NCBI GenBank assembly: GCA_023411815.1
Contig: JAEYOJ010000059.1
Coordinates: 19,963-83,962, forward strand
Direction: 5' to 3'
From: Pseudomonadota bacterium
GTDB lineage: Bacteria; Desulfobacterota; Desulfovibrionia; Desulfovibrionales; Desulfovibrionaceae
Length of the DNA: 64,000 nucleotides
Shown here: piece by piece, positions 1-9,372 of the stretch
Layout: each line of letters opens with the position of its first letter
How positions within the stretch are numbered: the first letter of the stretch is position 1
Translations under genes and position numbers: made by a program
Notes under the pieces: generated by a model
Databases searched by the model: none
Told to the model about the DNA's origin: nothing
What the model saw: only the letters and a program-made list of their open reading frames with translations

Positions 1-907
1 CTTCCTGGGCTCCATGGGTGTAGAGCTTGACGAAGACGTGCTCTTCCGCCCCCTGCACATGCACTCCCTTGGCGAGCCAGATGCGAACCCGATCGCTGCC
101 CATGGGGTTGGAGGCCGTAAGCCCGCTGTTCTCGATCCGCGGCAGCAACCCGAACTTCCGGCGGCGCCAGTTGAGTCCGAGCGGCCCCTGCACCATCAGC
201 AGCCCTTCGTTCTCCACGCCTGCACTGGCATCCATTCCCCAGTCGTGCGACTTGGGCCTCATGGGGTCGTCAACCGCCCAGTAGATGCTGTTCACCTTGC
301 GGGTCTGCGTCGGACTCGGGGCGGAAGGCATGGTGAAGTCGGCGTAGCAGCCGGTTTCCTGCAGGATGGATATTTCGTTGTTCACGCCGCACCAGCGGCC
401 GTCGGGTCTGGAATTGTCGAGGGCCCAGTTGCCGTGGATGAACCCGTAGGAGATTTCTCCGGTATTCCTGTCAATGGAGAGGAGTCCGTGCTTCTCGTGC
501 AGCCGGCTCTTGTAATCGAGCAGGGTGCGGCGCAGATTGTCGGCCGTGTCGTTGTCGTGATGCAGGTGGATCTCGACCTCGCCGTAGCCGGCGTGGCAAA
601 GGTCCGCCAGGGCGCTCATGTCCTCGGCCCGATACTCCTCCTCGGGATAGAAGAAGCTGTATTTCAGGACATTGCCCAGGGAGTCGCGGTGCTTGTCGGC
701 AATCCTGGGATACTCGCGAATCCAGCGCTGGATTCTGTTCCTGGCGGTCGTGCGGCCAGCTCCCTTCCAGTAGGGCTCGAAATGATCGCAGATGCACAGA
801 TAGACGTGCTCAGGCCTGGCCGACCTGCCGGACAGCCAGCGCGCAAGATCACGCCTGAGATCGTACGCATGCCATTTCAGCGTCGAGAGTATCTTCTCCA
901 TGCTCAT
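1..907 (-). CDS. Polysaccharide deacetylase-like protein of the EPS locus (partial, runs off the left edge)
   Basis: An open frame without a stop begins at the ATG at 907 and reaches the window edge, giving at least 302 residues. A second ATG at 901 is possible. Visible motifs are CDHFEPYW near residue 40, EIHLHHDNDT near 113, FIHGNWALDNS near 155 and a region reading ADFTMPSAPS near 188. The paired His/Asp motifs and HGNW resemble the glycoside hydrolase/deacetylase beta/alpha-barrel superfamily, so a role in modifying the polymer is inferred. It lies 6 bp after the glycosyltransferase stop and is the last visible gene of the nine-gene minus-strand EPS operon. The exact family is not certain and the C-terminus is outside the window. 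Confidence 0.7.
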   Translation of the reverse strand, partial: MSMEKILSTLKWHAYDLRRDLARWLSGRSARPEHVYLCICDHFEPYWKGAGRTTARNRIQRWIREYPRIADKHRDSLGNVLKYSFFYPEEEYRAEDMSALADLCHAGYGEVEIHLHHDNDTADNLRRTLLDYKSRLHEKHGLLSIDRNTGEISYGFIHGNWALDNSRPDGRWCGVNNEISILQETGCYADFTMPSAPSPTQTRKVNSIYWAVDDPMRPKSHDWGMDASAGVENEGLLMVQGPLGLNWRRRKFGLLPRIENSGLTASNPMGSDRVRIWLAKGVHVQGAEEHVFVKLYTHGAQE

Positions 908-913
908 GGCGCG

Positions 914-1720
914 CTATCCGAGGGAGGGGCGGGAGATCCAGCCGCCGTGCTTCGCGAAGTAGTAGACGAGCCCTTTGAAGTGGCTGATGGATATCTTCGA
1001 CAAGGGGCTCCTGTGGCTGATCTGCTGCGTATGGTGCAGCAAGGTCAGGCCGGGGAAATAGACGATCTTCCTGCCGGACCTCCTGATGCGCAGGCAATAG
1101 TCCAGATCCTCCGGCGCGTAGAAGATGCGTTCGTCCAGGAGCCCGATTTCGTCGGTCAGGTCCCGGCGCAGGAACCAGCAGGCGGAGATGGCCGAGTCGA
1201 CCTCCCTCGCCGCGGTAAAGGGAAAATCCTTGTAGAAATCGGCATCCGGGACTTTGAGCCCGAAGACCGCCTTGGGGATCTTGAGCAGCTTCTGCCAGAA
1301 CGTGGGGAACCTTTTGACGGAATTCTGTATCGTGCCGTCCTTCAGCACGAGGCGGGGCGAGATGAGCCCGATCTCCCTTTGCGTATCGAGGGCATCGAGG
1401 ATGGCCCGCAGCGAACCATGGCCGAGCTGCGTATCGGAATCCAGGATGCAGAGATGGCTTCCCCGGGCGGATTTCAGCCCCTTGTTCCTGGAGCAGGTGG
1501 TTCCCAAGTTGCACGGGAGGGCGATGAGGCGAAAGACGCCCGGGAACTCACGCGCATAGCGGGAAACCACGTCCCGCGATCCATCCGCGGAGCCGTTGTC
1601 GATGACGATCACTTCATGTGTGATGCCTTCGTCGCCGCATGCGCGCTTGATGGAATCGAGGCAATCGGGGAGATAGTGCTGGGAGTTCCAGGACAAAATG
1701 ATGAACGAGAGAGTTGTCAT
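914..1720 (-). CDS. Glycosyltransferase family 2
   Basis: This 268-residue protein starts with a typical GT-A N-terminus (TTLSFIILSWN). It has DNGSADGS near residue 41, the metal-binding LDSDT (DxD-type) near 93 and an FYAPEDLDYCLR segment near 200 that supplies the usual acidic catalytic pair. No membrane segment is evident, so it is probably a cytoplasmic or peripheral enzyme adding a sugar to the lipid-linked EPS repeat unit. The frame is open further upstream, but the ATG at 1720 fits the GT2 fold and leaves 23 bp after the ATPase stop. The HKxG-like and WN motifs recall rhamnosyltransferases, but donor and acceptor cannot be read from the sequence. Confidence 0.9.
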   Translation of the reverse strand: MTTLSFIILSWNSQHYLPDCLDSIKRACGDEGITHEVIVIDNGSADGSRDVVSRYAREFPGVFRLIALPCNLGTTCSRNKGLKSARGSHLCILDSDTQLGHGSLRAILDALDTQREIGLISPRLVLKDGTIQNSVKRFPTFWQKLLKIPKAVFGLKVPDADFYKDFPFTAAREVDSAISACWFLRRDLTDEIGLLDERIFYAPEDLDYCLRIRRSGRKIVYFPGLTLLHHTQQISHRSPLSKISISHFKGLVYYFAKHGGWISRPSLG

Positions 1721-1743
1721 GGCGTTCTCGTGGTTCCTTCCCG

Positions 1744-2922
1744 CTACTTCCAGGAGAGGGCGCGGAGCAGCCTGAATCTGCCGACCACGGGCTTCTCTTC
1801 CGCGCCGGGCCGGCCTAGCGGTCGCGACATGGCCGCGAGGGATGGATGCTGTCCCGGGTGCTGGGATGCTGCCTTTTCCGGTCCGCTCTCGTTGGGTTTG
1901 GCCTTGCCGGACTTGCCGGGATTCGCCTCGATCTCGCCCGGCAGCCTTGCGGGCATGCAGCCGCTTTGCTGGTGTTTTCCCTGGCCGTCGATGCGCTGCG
2001 CCGAGCATTCAAGCCCCTTGAGGGCCTTTCCGTCCGTTGTCTCCGGCCTCCGGCTTTCATCCTCGGACGGTTGTCCGGTCGAGGACGGCTTTTTCCCCGC
2101 TGCGTTCCAGTAGATCTCCTCGAAGCTCAGCTCCCGGATAACCGTGCGCACAAGTTCGGCGTCGATGTGGCGCGTCTGCATCGAGAAGGCGTCCAGCAGC
2201 ACATAGTCGCACAGGATGTTGATGAGCCGGGGGATGCCCCTGGATGTTGCGTGCACGAGGCTCAGCGCTTCCGGAGACAGGCTCACGGCCTGGCGGTTGC
2301 CCGCCTTTTCCAGGCGGAAGAGAATGTAGTCCGATGTTTCATCCAGGCTGAGGGGAGGCAGATGGCAGTTGACGCTTATGCGCTGCCTGAGTTGCATGAG
2401 GTTCGGGTGTGACAGGAGGTCGCGCAGTTCCGGTTGCCCCACGAGCACGATCTGCAGGAGCTTGGACTCGTCTGTTTCCAGGTTGGACAGCAGGCGGATT
2501 TCCTCCAGGGCCTGCTGGGAGAGGTTCTGGGCCTCGTCTATGATGAGCAGGGCCTGCCGACTATGCGAGAACTGTTCGATGAGGAAGTCGTTGAGCCCGC
2601 GCAGGAGCGCGAACCTGTCCTTGCCCTCGGTGGGCAGGGAGAAATCGTCGCTGATCAGCCGCAGCAGGTCTTCGGAGGAGACGCGGGTATTGAACACCTT
2701 GGACACGACCATGCCCTGGTCCTGCCGGCGGAGCAGGGTCCGGATGAGCGTCGTCTTGCCCGAGCCGACTTCGCCGGTGAGCAGTATGAAGCCGGCCTTG
2801 GATTGTATGCCGTAGTCGAGATAGGTCAGCGCGCGCTTGTGGGCCCTGCTGGGAAAAAGGATGTTGGAATTGGGGAGCAACTCGAAAGGTTTTGCGCGCA
2901 GCCCAAAGTATTCTGTGTACAT
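1744..2922 (-). CDS. ExeA-like AAA ATPase of exosortase/PEP-CTERM EPS loci
   Basis: The 392-residue protein begins MYTEYFGLRAKPFEL, the standard opening of the ExeA/GspA-like ATPases that accompany exosortase EPS loci. The Walker A motif GEVGSGKTT lies at 50-58 and Walker B LLIIDEAQ near 125-132. An arginine-rich sensor region around GIPRLINILCD follows. The last ~110 residues are polar and low in complexity (many S, P, K, G) and are likely disordered. In the family it is assumed to energise secretion or assembly of the polymer across the envelope, but this is not proven. It is 32 bp downstream of the tyrosine-kinase gene and part of the same operon. Confidence 0.9.
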   Translation of the reverse strand: MYTEYFGLRAKPFELLPNSNILFPSRAHKRALTYLDYGIQSKAGFILLTGEVGSGKTTLIRTLLRRQDQGMVVSKVFNTRVSSEDLLRLISDDFSLPTEGKDRFALLRGLNDFLIEQFSHSRQALLIIDEAQNLSQQALEEIRLLSNLETDESKLLQIVLVGQPELRDLLSHPNLMQLRQRISVNCHLPPLSLDETSDYILFRLEKAGNRQAVSLSPEALSLVHATSRGIPRLINILCDYVLLDAFSMQTRHIDAELVRTVIRELSFEEIYWNAAGKKPSSTGQPSEDESRRPETTDGKALKGLECSAQRIDGQGKHQQSGCMPARLPGEIEANPGKSGKAKPNESGPEKAASQHPGQHPSLAAMSRPLGRPGAEEKPVVGRFRLLRALSWK

Positions 2923-2954
2923 GGCGTCTCGTTTTTTCCGATCGTTCCGGTTGC

Positions 2955-3776
2955 CTAACGCGGGCTGTATCCGTACCCGGATCGCCTTGACGCGGAGGAG
3001 CCGTTGTAGATGACGCCCAGAACGCTCTTGTCCGGGAGCGCATTGACGCTCTCCATGACCTGGTCCATGCTCGCGAAGCCCGCCCGGACGACCATGAACA
3101 CCCCATCGACCATTCCGCCTATGCTCCGCGTTTCCGCATAGGGGAGCACGGGTGGCGTATCGATGATGACGAAGCGGTCGGGATAACGGTGCTTGATTTC
3201 ATCCATGAGCAGGTTCATGCGGTTGGACGAGAACAGCTCCGCCGGGTTCCGGGGGGGGGTGCCTGCGGGAAGGAACCTGAGCTTGCCTATGTTCGTGCCC
3301 AGGAGGGCCTCGGACACGTCCAGGCCCTGGCCGAGACATTCGGAGAGCCCGGTCCGGCATTCCAGGCCGAGGTAGCCGGCGCATGACGGGCTGCGCAGGT
3401 CGGCATCGATGAGCAGCACGGTATGGTCGAATTCCTGGGCCAGGCTGATGGCCAGGTTCAGGGAGGCCAGCGACTTGCCTTCGCCGGGAAGGGCGCTGGT
3501 GATCATGAAGGTGTTCTTGACCGGATAGCCGCCGTCCCGGTTGATGATCCGCTCCTTGACCTTGCGGAATTCCTCGGCGACGTGGGAATCGTGGGCCATT
3601 GCCGTGGCCGTCAGCAAGGTGTTGGGCTTTACGCTCACCTTGCGGCTGCGGCTTCCGGACCGCGCGGTCTCTTCGCGCAATTCCGCGCAGGTCGCTCGCG
3701 GCAGGTCGGCGGCGCCGGGAATCGTCAGGCGCCGCTGTTCCAGTGCGTTTTCCAGGGCGCGTTCTATCCTACTCAT
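2955..3776 (-). CDS. CpsD/CapB-family tyrosine kinase of the EPS locus
   Basis: This 273-residue cytoplasmic BY-kinase-like protein has Walker A (LPGEGKS, about 96-102), Walker A' (LLIDADLRSP, 121-130) and Walker B (VIIDTPP, about 203-209). The C-terminal tail ends GYGYSPR, giving two tyrosines that could be autophosphorylated. It follows the Wzz-like gene by 37 bp, matching the split Wzz/kinase arrangement of exosortase loci, and is expected to control chain length by cycling phosphorylation. The start is supported by GGAGG six bases upstream of the ATG. A nine-base G run at 3251-3259 (CCC CCC in the coding strand) lies between Walker A' and Walker B; see findings. Confidence 0.93.
   Translation of the reverse strand: MSRIERALENALEQRRLTIPGAADLPRATCAELREETARSGSRSRKVSVKPNTLLTATAMAHDSHVAEEFRKVKERIINRDGGYPVKNTFMITSALPGEGKSLASLNLAISLAQEFDHTVLLIDADLRSPSCAGYLGLECRTGLSECLGQGLDVSEALLGTNIGKLRFLPAGTPPRNPAELFSSNRMNLLMDEIKHRYPDRFVIIDTPPVLPYAETRSIGGMVDGVFMVVRAGFASMDQVMESVNALPDKSVLGVIYNGSSASRRSGYGYSPR
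3251..3259. repeat. G9 homopolymer inside the tyrosine-kinase gene
   Basis: Nine consecutive G on the plus strand encode Thr-Pro-Pro-Arg on the coding strand. It is the longest single-base run of G or C in any gene of the window and a candidate slippage site. Confidence 0.9.
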
Positions 3777-3813
3777 GCATATCCTCCGGATCGTGCGGAT
3801 CGTGGCGGTTCGC

Positions 3814-5349
3814 CTACTTCACGAGCAGGCTTTCAATCTGGTGCAGGTAATCCCGCCAGGGCAGGTGCGCCGACAAGGTGGCGATGTGCTTTCCGCCGAG
3901 GGCCTCGAGCGCCAGGATGCAGAGAATGCAGGCGATGAAGGCCCCGGAGGTTGAGAAGAAGCCGATGTCGCGCAGGCGAGTCCTCCTTGCCTGGGTCGGG
4001 TCCTTCAGGAGCGGCAGGACCGCCAGGATGGGCAGGTTGAGCAGCTTCAGTTCGGCCTGCGAACGGATCGAGTTGTCGAGAAGGTCGAGCAGCAGGAGGA
4101 CCCCGAAAGCCAGGCCCAGACCGCCGGCAATGCCCATGGCGATGATCAGCGGACGCTTCGGGCTCACGCTCTCCTGGGGGGTGATGGCGGGCTCGATGAT
4201 CCGGAAGGTGACCGACTTGTCCTGCAACTCCATCTGCTTGGAGACTTCGGACTGGCCGTATCGGGAGACGAGCTGCTGGTAGATGATGTTTTCGTTTTCC
4301 TTGTTGCGCTGAAGCTCCCTGAGCTTGGCCTGCACAAGGGGCAACTGGCGCAGCAGGTCCTTGCTCTCGCCGAGCCCTCGCTCCAGGCGCGCGATGCGTG
4401 CGTTGACGGAATTCAACTGCACGTCCAGGAGCTGATACTCCTGCGTCTCGCGGACGTTCGGCCGTTCCGGGAGTGTTCCGCTCCCTTGCGCCTGCTCAAG
4501 GGATTCGATCTCGGCACGCATCTTCTGCACGGACGGATGCGCGAGGGAATACTTGCTCTTGAGGATTTCGAACTCCTCGCGCAGGATTGCCAGCCTGCCG
4601 GCTTCCGCCGTTGCGCCTTGGACGTTGCCCTTGGAGAGCATGATCCTTTGGGCGGCCAGGAGCTGGCTTTGGCGCTCGCGAAGGTCGTCCAGCACCTTCT
4701 GGGTGTCATCGATCTCCCTGCGCAGGAAATCGTCGCTGGTGGACAGGAGCAGGCCGTTTTCCTGCTTGTAGCTGTTGATCAACCCCTCCGCGGCGTCGAT
4801 GCGCTTCTTGAAGGTCTCGATCTGGTCGGCAAGGAAGCGCGTCGCCAGAGTGGATTCCTCGCGCTTGGACGAGGTGTTCTCCTCGATGTACTTGCGCACG
4901 AGGGTGTTCACATAGTCCCGCGCCAGGGTGGGGCTGGCGTTCCTGTAAGAGATGACGAACAGGTCCCGCCTGGCATCCATCTGGATGATCGTCTTCTCGC
5001 GGAGTTCCTTGATGAGCAGTTCCAGGTCCAGCTCGTTGCGTACGTTCAGGTCCATGTCCAGGTCGCGGATGACGCCGAGCAGCATCTCCCGGCGCAGCAT
5101 CGACTCCTTGATGACCTTTATCTTCGCCTCAAGGGACGGCGTGATGGCGATGCCCTTGATGATGTCCGTGATGACGTTCTGTTCGATGAAGACGATGCTC
5201 TTGGCCTCGTACTTCGGCTCCAGACCATAGCTGACGACCACCGCGCCGCTCATGACCAGCATGGCGACGACCGTGAACAGGTAGCGACGCCTGATCAGAA
5301 GCTCGATGTACTTCTGTATGTCCAGAGCTTTGTCCGCAGATTGATTCAT
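3814..5349 (-). CDS. Wzz-like polysaccharide chain-length determinant
   Basis: The 511-residue protein has a short cytoplasmic N-terminus, a membrane segment near residues 23-45 (YLFTVVAMLVMSGAVVVSYGL), a long periplasmic part rich in heptads (about 180-370, strongly coiled-coil) and a second membrane segment near 405-430 preceded by a Pro-rich motif (ITPQESVSPKRPL), as in Wzz/PCP proteins. A further hydrophobic stretch lies near 465-490. It should set polymer length together with the adjacent CpsD-like kinase, whose gene starts 37 bp downstream. AGGA lies four bases before the ATG. The protein matches the length and layout of the chain-length proteins of exosortase EPS loci. Confidence 0.93.
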   Translation of the reverse strand: MNQSADKALDIQKYIELLIRRRYLFTVVAMLVMSGAVVVSYGLEPKYEAKSIVFIEQNVITDIIKGIAITPSLEAKIKVIKESMLRREMLLGVIRDLDMDLNVRNELDLELLIKELREKTIIQMDARRDLFVISYRNASPTLARDYVNTLVRKYIEENTSSKREESTLATRFLADQIETFKKRIDAAEGLINSYKQENGLLLSTSDDFLRREIDDTQKVLDDLRERQSQLLAAQRIMLSKGNVQGATAEAGRLAILREEFEILKSKYSLAHPSVQKMRAEIESLEQAQGSGTLPERPNVRETQEYQLLDVQLNSVNARIARLERGLGESKDLLRQLPLVQAKLRELQRNKENENIIYQQLVSRYGQSEVSKQMELQDKSVTFRIIEPAITPQESVSPKRPLIIAMGIAGGLGLAFGVLLLLDLLDNSIRSQAELKLLNLPILAVLPLLKDPTQARRTRLRDIGFFSTSGAFIACILCILALEALGGKHIATLSAHLPWRDYLHQIESLLVK

Positions 5350-5423
5350 CTCGTCCTACCCGTGTGCGCGGAGGGCTGTTGTGTTGTGGATGCGCACGGC
5401 CGCCGGCGGCTCTTGCCCCCGAG

Positions 5424-5448
5424 GGCGCGCGGGATTTCCGCGCGCCCA
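5424..5448 (-). terminator. GC-rich hairpin between the epimerase and wzz genes
   Basis: Two perfect 10-base arms (GGGCGCGCGG and its complement) enclose a 5-base loop in the 119 bp between two operon genes. There is no U-tract, so attenuation or mRNA processing is as likely as termination. Confidence 0.4.
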
Positions 5449-5468
5449 GCGGTGCCGGCGCCGTACGG

Positions 5469-6521
5469 TCAGGCTGCCAGAAGGGAGCCCCTGCTGCCTG
5501 AGCAGGAGGCGATGTACCACTTGGCGGCATGCGCCAGGCCGTCGTTCAGGCTGTAGCGGGGTTCGTAGCCGAGCAGCCTCCTGGCCTTGCCGATGTCGGC
5601 CAGCGAGTGGCGTACGTCGCCGAGGCGGAAGTCGCGGTATGCCGGTTCGACCGAGGCGGCTTCCGGGAAGCGCTCGGCCACGTGCCCGCGGATGAGCGCG
5701 AAGAGCTCGTTCAGGCTCGTGCGCTTCTGCACGGCCACGTTGTAGACCTGGTCGAGGGCCTGCGGGTCCCTGGCGCAGCCGGCGAGCAGGTTGGCCTGCA
5801 CGCAATTGTCGATGTAGCAGAAATCCCTGCTCGTCTCGCCGTCGCCGTTGATGAAGATCTCCTTGCCCTGGATGAGCCCGGCGAACCAGCGGGGGATCAC
5901 GGCGGCATAGGCCCCGTCGGGGTCTTGCCGCGGGCCGAAGATGTTGAAATAGCGCAAGCCTATGGTCCTGAAGCCGTAGGTCCGGGCAAAGGCCTGCGCA
6001 TAGATCTCGTTGTCGAGCTTGGTGGCGGCATAGGGGGAGAGGGGCGCCCCGATCCTGTCCTCGCGCTTGGGCAGCTCCGGCTCGTCGCCGTAGACCGAGC
6101 TCGAGGACGCATAGACGAAGTTCTCCACCCGTGCGTCCTTGGCGGCCACGAGCATGTTGAGGAAACCGGTCAGGTTGCTGGCGTGGGAGTTGAGGGGATC
6201 GTCGATGGAGCGGGGCACCGAGCCGATGGCGGCCTGGTGCAGGACGGCGTCCACGCCCTCGCAGGCCTCGCGGCACGTGTCCAGGTCACGTATGTCGCCC
6301 GTGATGAGCCTGAAGCGCTGCCAGGCATGCGGCGGGACGAGGGAGCGGACATGCTCGATGTTGCTCTCGTGGCCGGTGCTGAAATTATCCAGGCCGACCA
6401 CCTGCTGGCCAAGCTCCAGGAGCTTCTGCAGGAGATTGGAGCCGATAAACCCCGCGACGCCGGTCACCAGCCATTTCCTGGGCGATCGAACAAGGCCTGC
6501 CTGGATGGAATCGTATCGCAT
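5469..6521 (-). CDS. UDP-N-acetylglucosamine 4-epimerase-like SDR (WbpP/TviC type)
   Basis: This 350-residue extended short-chain dehydrogenase opens with [15 protein letters not shown] (NAD-binding Gly motif), then has SSSSVYG and YAATK (catalytic Ser/Tyr/Lys) and a C-terminal sugar-binding part. The sequence around [15 protein letters not shown] and [23 protein letters not shown] is typical of the WbpP/TviC UDP-GlcNAc/GalNAc C4 epimerases rather than of plain GalE. I chose the ATG at 6521 because GAGG lies eight bases upstream; a GTG at 6548 would add nine residues. It is preceded by the UDP-sugar dehydrogenase, so the two together would make UDP-GalNAcA or a related acidic sugar for the EPS. 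Confidence 0.92.
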   Translation of the reverse strand: MRYDSIQAGLVRSPRKWLVTGVAGFIGSNLLQKLLELGQQVVGLDNFSTGHESNIEHVRSLVPPHAWQRFRLITGDIRDLDTCREACEGVDAVLHQAAIGSVPRSIDDPLNSHASNLTGFLNMLVAAKDARVENFVYASSSSVYGDEPELPKREDRIGAPLSPYAATKLDNEIYAQAFARTYGFRTIGLRYFNIFGPRQDPDGAYAAVIPRWFAGLIQGKEIFINGDGETSRDFCYIDNCVQANLLAGCARDPQALDQVYNVAVQKRTSLNELFALIRGHVAERFPEAASVEPAYRDFRLGDVRHSLADIGKARRLLGYEPRYSLNDGLAHAAKWYIASCSGSRGSLLAA

Positions 6522-6563
6522 GCGCACCTCGGGTTGAGCGGATTTCACAAAGCGCCTTCAGGC

Positions 6564-7928
<1,365 letters not shown>

Positions 7929-8006
7929 GACAACCTCTTGCATGCTTGCTGCTTCCATGAGGAGCGTGGGGCCCGCTGGGGCTGCCCAGGCTGCATCGTT
8001 TTCCTT

Positions 8007-9362
8007 TCAGCGTCCGCCCTTGCCGAAGAGAACCACGCCCACTGTCCGGATGATGATCTTCAGGTCGAAAAGGAGCGAAAAGTTCTTGATGTAGTAGAGA
8101 TCGTAGCGGAGCTTCTCCAAGGCATCCTCCACGGAGCTGCCGTACGGGTAGCGCACCTGCGCCCAGCCGGTCAGGCCCGATTTCACGCAGTGCCGTTCCG
8201 AATAGAAGGGCACCACCTTCCTGAGCTCGTGCACGAACTCGGGGCGCTCGGGCCTGGGGCCGACCATGCTCATGTCGCCCCGAAGCACGTTCAGGAGCTG
8301 CGGGATCTCGTCCAGCCTCGAAACGCGCAGGAACCGGCCCACCCGGGTGACGCGCGGGTCCTGCTTCTGGGCCCATACGGCCCCGGTCGTCGCTTCGGCA
8401 TTCTGGACCATGGTACGGAATTTTATCACCTTGAACTGCCTGCCGCACTCCCCAACGCGCACTTGCGAGAAGAAAACCGGCCCGCGGGAGGTCGCCTTGA
8501 TGAGCAGCGCGAGCAGCGGAAAAAGGGGCAATGTCAGCACTAGACCCGACGATGAGCAAAGAATGTCCAGGACGCGCTTCAGGAATCTCCTGACCGGAGT
8601 GATGCGGAATCCGTCGGAGAAGATGAGCCAGCCCGGCGTGATGTTTTCGAGGAGCATCTTGCGCTGGGTGTGCTCATAAAAGGTCGGCGCATCCATCACC
8701 CTCACGCCCCTCAGCTTGCAGCTGAGCAGCTCCGGGAGGGGGAGGGCCCCCCGGCGTTCGGACAGGGCCACCACGACGGTCGTGGCTTCAAGTTCCTCGA
8801 TGATGCGCGCGAGATCGGCCTGGGCCCCGATGATGAGATTCCTGCTCACGCTCACCGGTTCGGAGGGCAGGTCCACGTAGCCCAGCAGCCTGTTCCGGGT
8901 CCTCCCCTGGGCCAGCATGTCGCCGATGGGCTTGGCCGCCGGGCCGGTGCCGACTATGACCACCCTCATCCCGGCGCGGGCATGCGGCTTGATGCGCCTG
9001 TAGGCGAGATGGCAGCATAACTGGAGGATCCCGAATCCGAGCAGGGCCGTGGAGCCCAGGGCCCTTTCCTGCGGGGTGATGATCGCGGCCGAGCGCAGCA
9101 AGGTCAGAATGAGCAGGCCGAGAATGATGAGCACCGAGGCCGTGATGGCGCTCTTTCCATCCGCAGCCTTTTTTTCCTGGGCGCATATTTCCAGCCCGAT
9201 GGCGCAACTGGTGACAATGCCCAGGAAGGCCGTCGCGAGGACCGGGCTGACCGGCGTCGGCAGGCCCAGAGGGTGCGCGACGGGCAGCGCGCCCAGCAGG
9301 TAGAGCGAGACCAAGGCGAAGGTCACGTCCAGAGTGAGCAGGGGGAGCAGGCTGAGGTGCAT
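8007..9362 (-). CDS. Initiating polyprenyl-phosphate sugar-1-phosphate transferase (EpsB-like, exosortase system type)
   Basis: The 451-residue protein has four to five N-terminal membrane segments, a central Rossmann-like domain starting MRVVIVGTGPAAKP near residue 133, and the C-terminal bacterial sugar transferase domain with KRVLDIL near 265, VFFSQVRVG, FKVIKFRTM, the catalytic region VSRLDEIPQLLNVLRGDMSMVGPRPE and GLTGWAQV. It is expected to load the first sugar phosphate onto undecaprenyl phosphate and so start the EPS repeat unit. Its gene begins 10 bp after the TPR lipoprotein stop. A second, different sugar transferase is encoded at 53803-55206. Confidence 0.93.
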   Translation of the reverse strand: MHLSLLPLLTLDVTFALVSLYLLGALPVAHPLGLPTPVSPVLATAFLGIVTSCAIGLEICAQEKKAADGKSAITASVLIILGLLILTLLRSAAIITPQERALGSTALLGFGILQLCCHLAYRRIKPHARAGMRVVIVGTGPAAKPIGDMLAQGRTRNRLLGYVDLPSEPVSVSRNLIIGAQADLARIIEELEATTVVVALSERRGALPLPELLSCKLRGVRVMDAPTFYEHTQRKMLLENITPGWLIFSDGFRITPVRRFLKRVLDILCSSSGLVLTLPLFPLLALLIKATSRGPVFFSQVRVGECGRQFKVIKFRTMVQNAEATTGAVWAQKQDPRVTRVGRFLRVSRLDEIPQLLNVLRGDMSMVGPRPERPEFVHELRKVVPFYSERHCVKSGLTGWAQVRYPYGSSVEDALEKLRYDLYYIKNFSLLFDLKIIIRTVGVVLFGKGGR

Positions 9363-9372
9363 GGCTCTGGTC

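Noticed and set aside
14..2113. Plus-strand open frame of 699 codons
   Set aside because: It lies opposite three EPS genes with clear motifs and has no family features. It is an antisense frame caused by GC-rich third positions.
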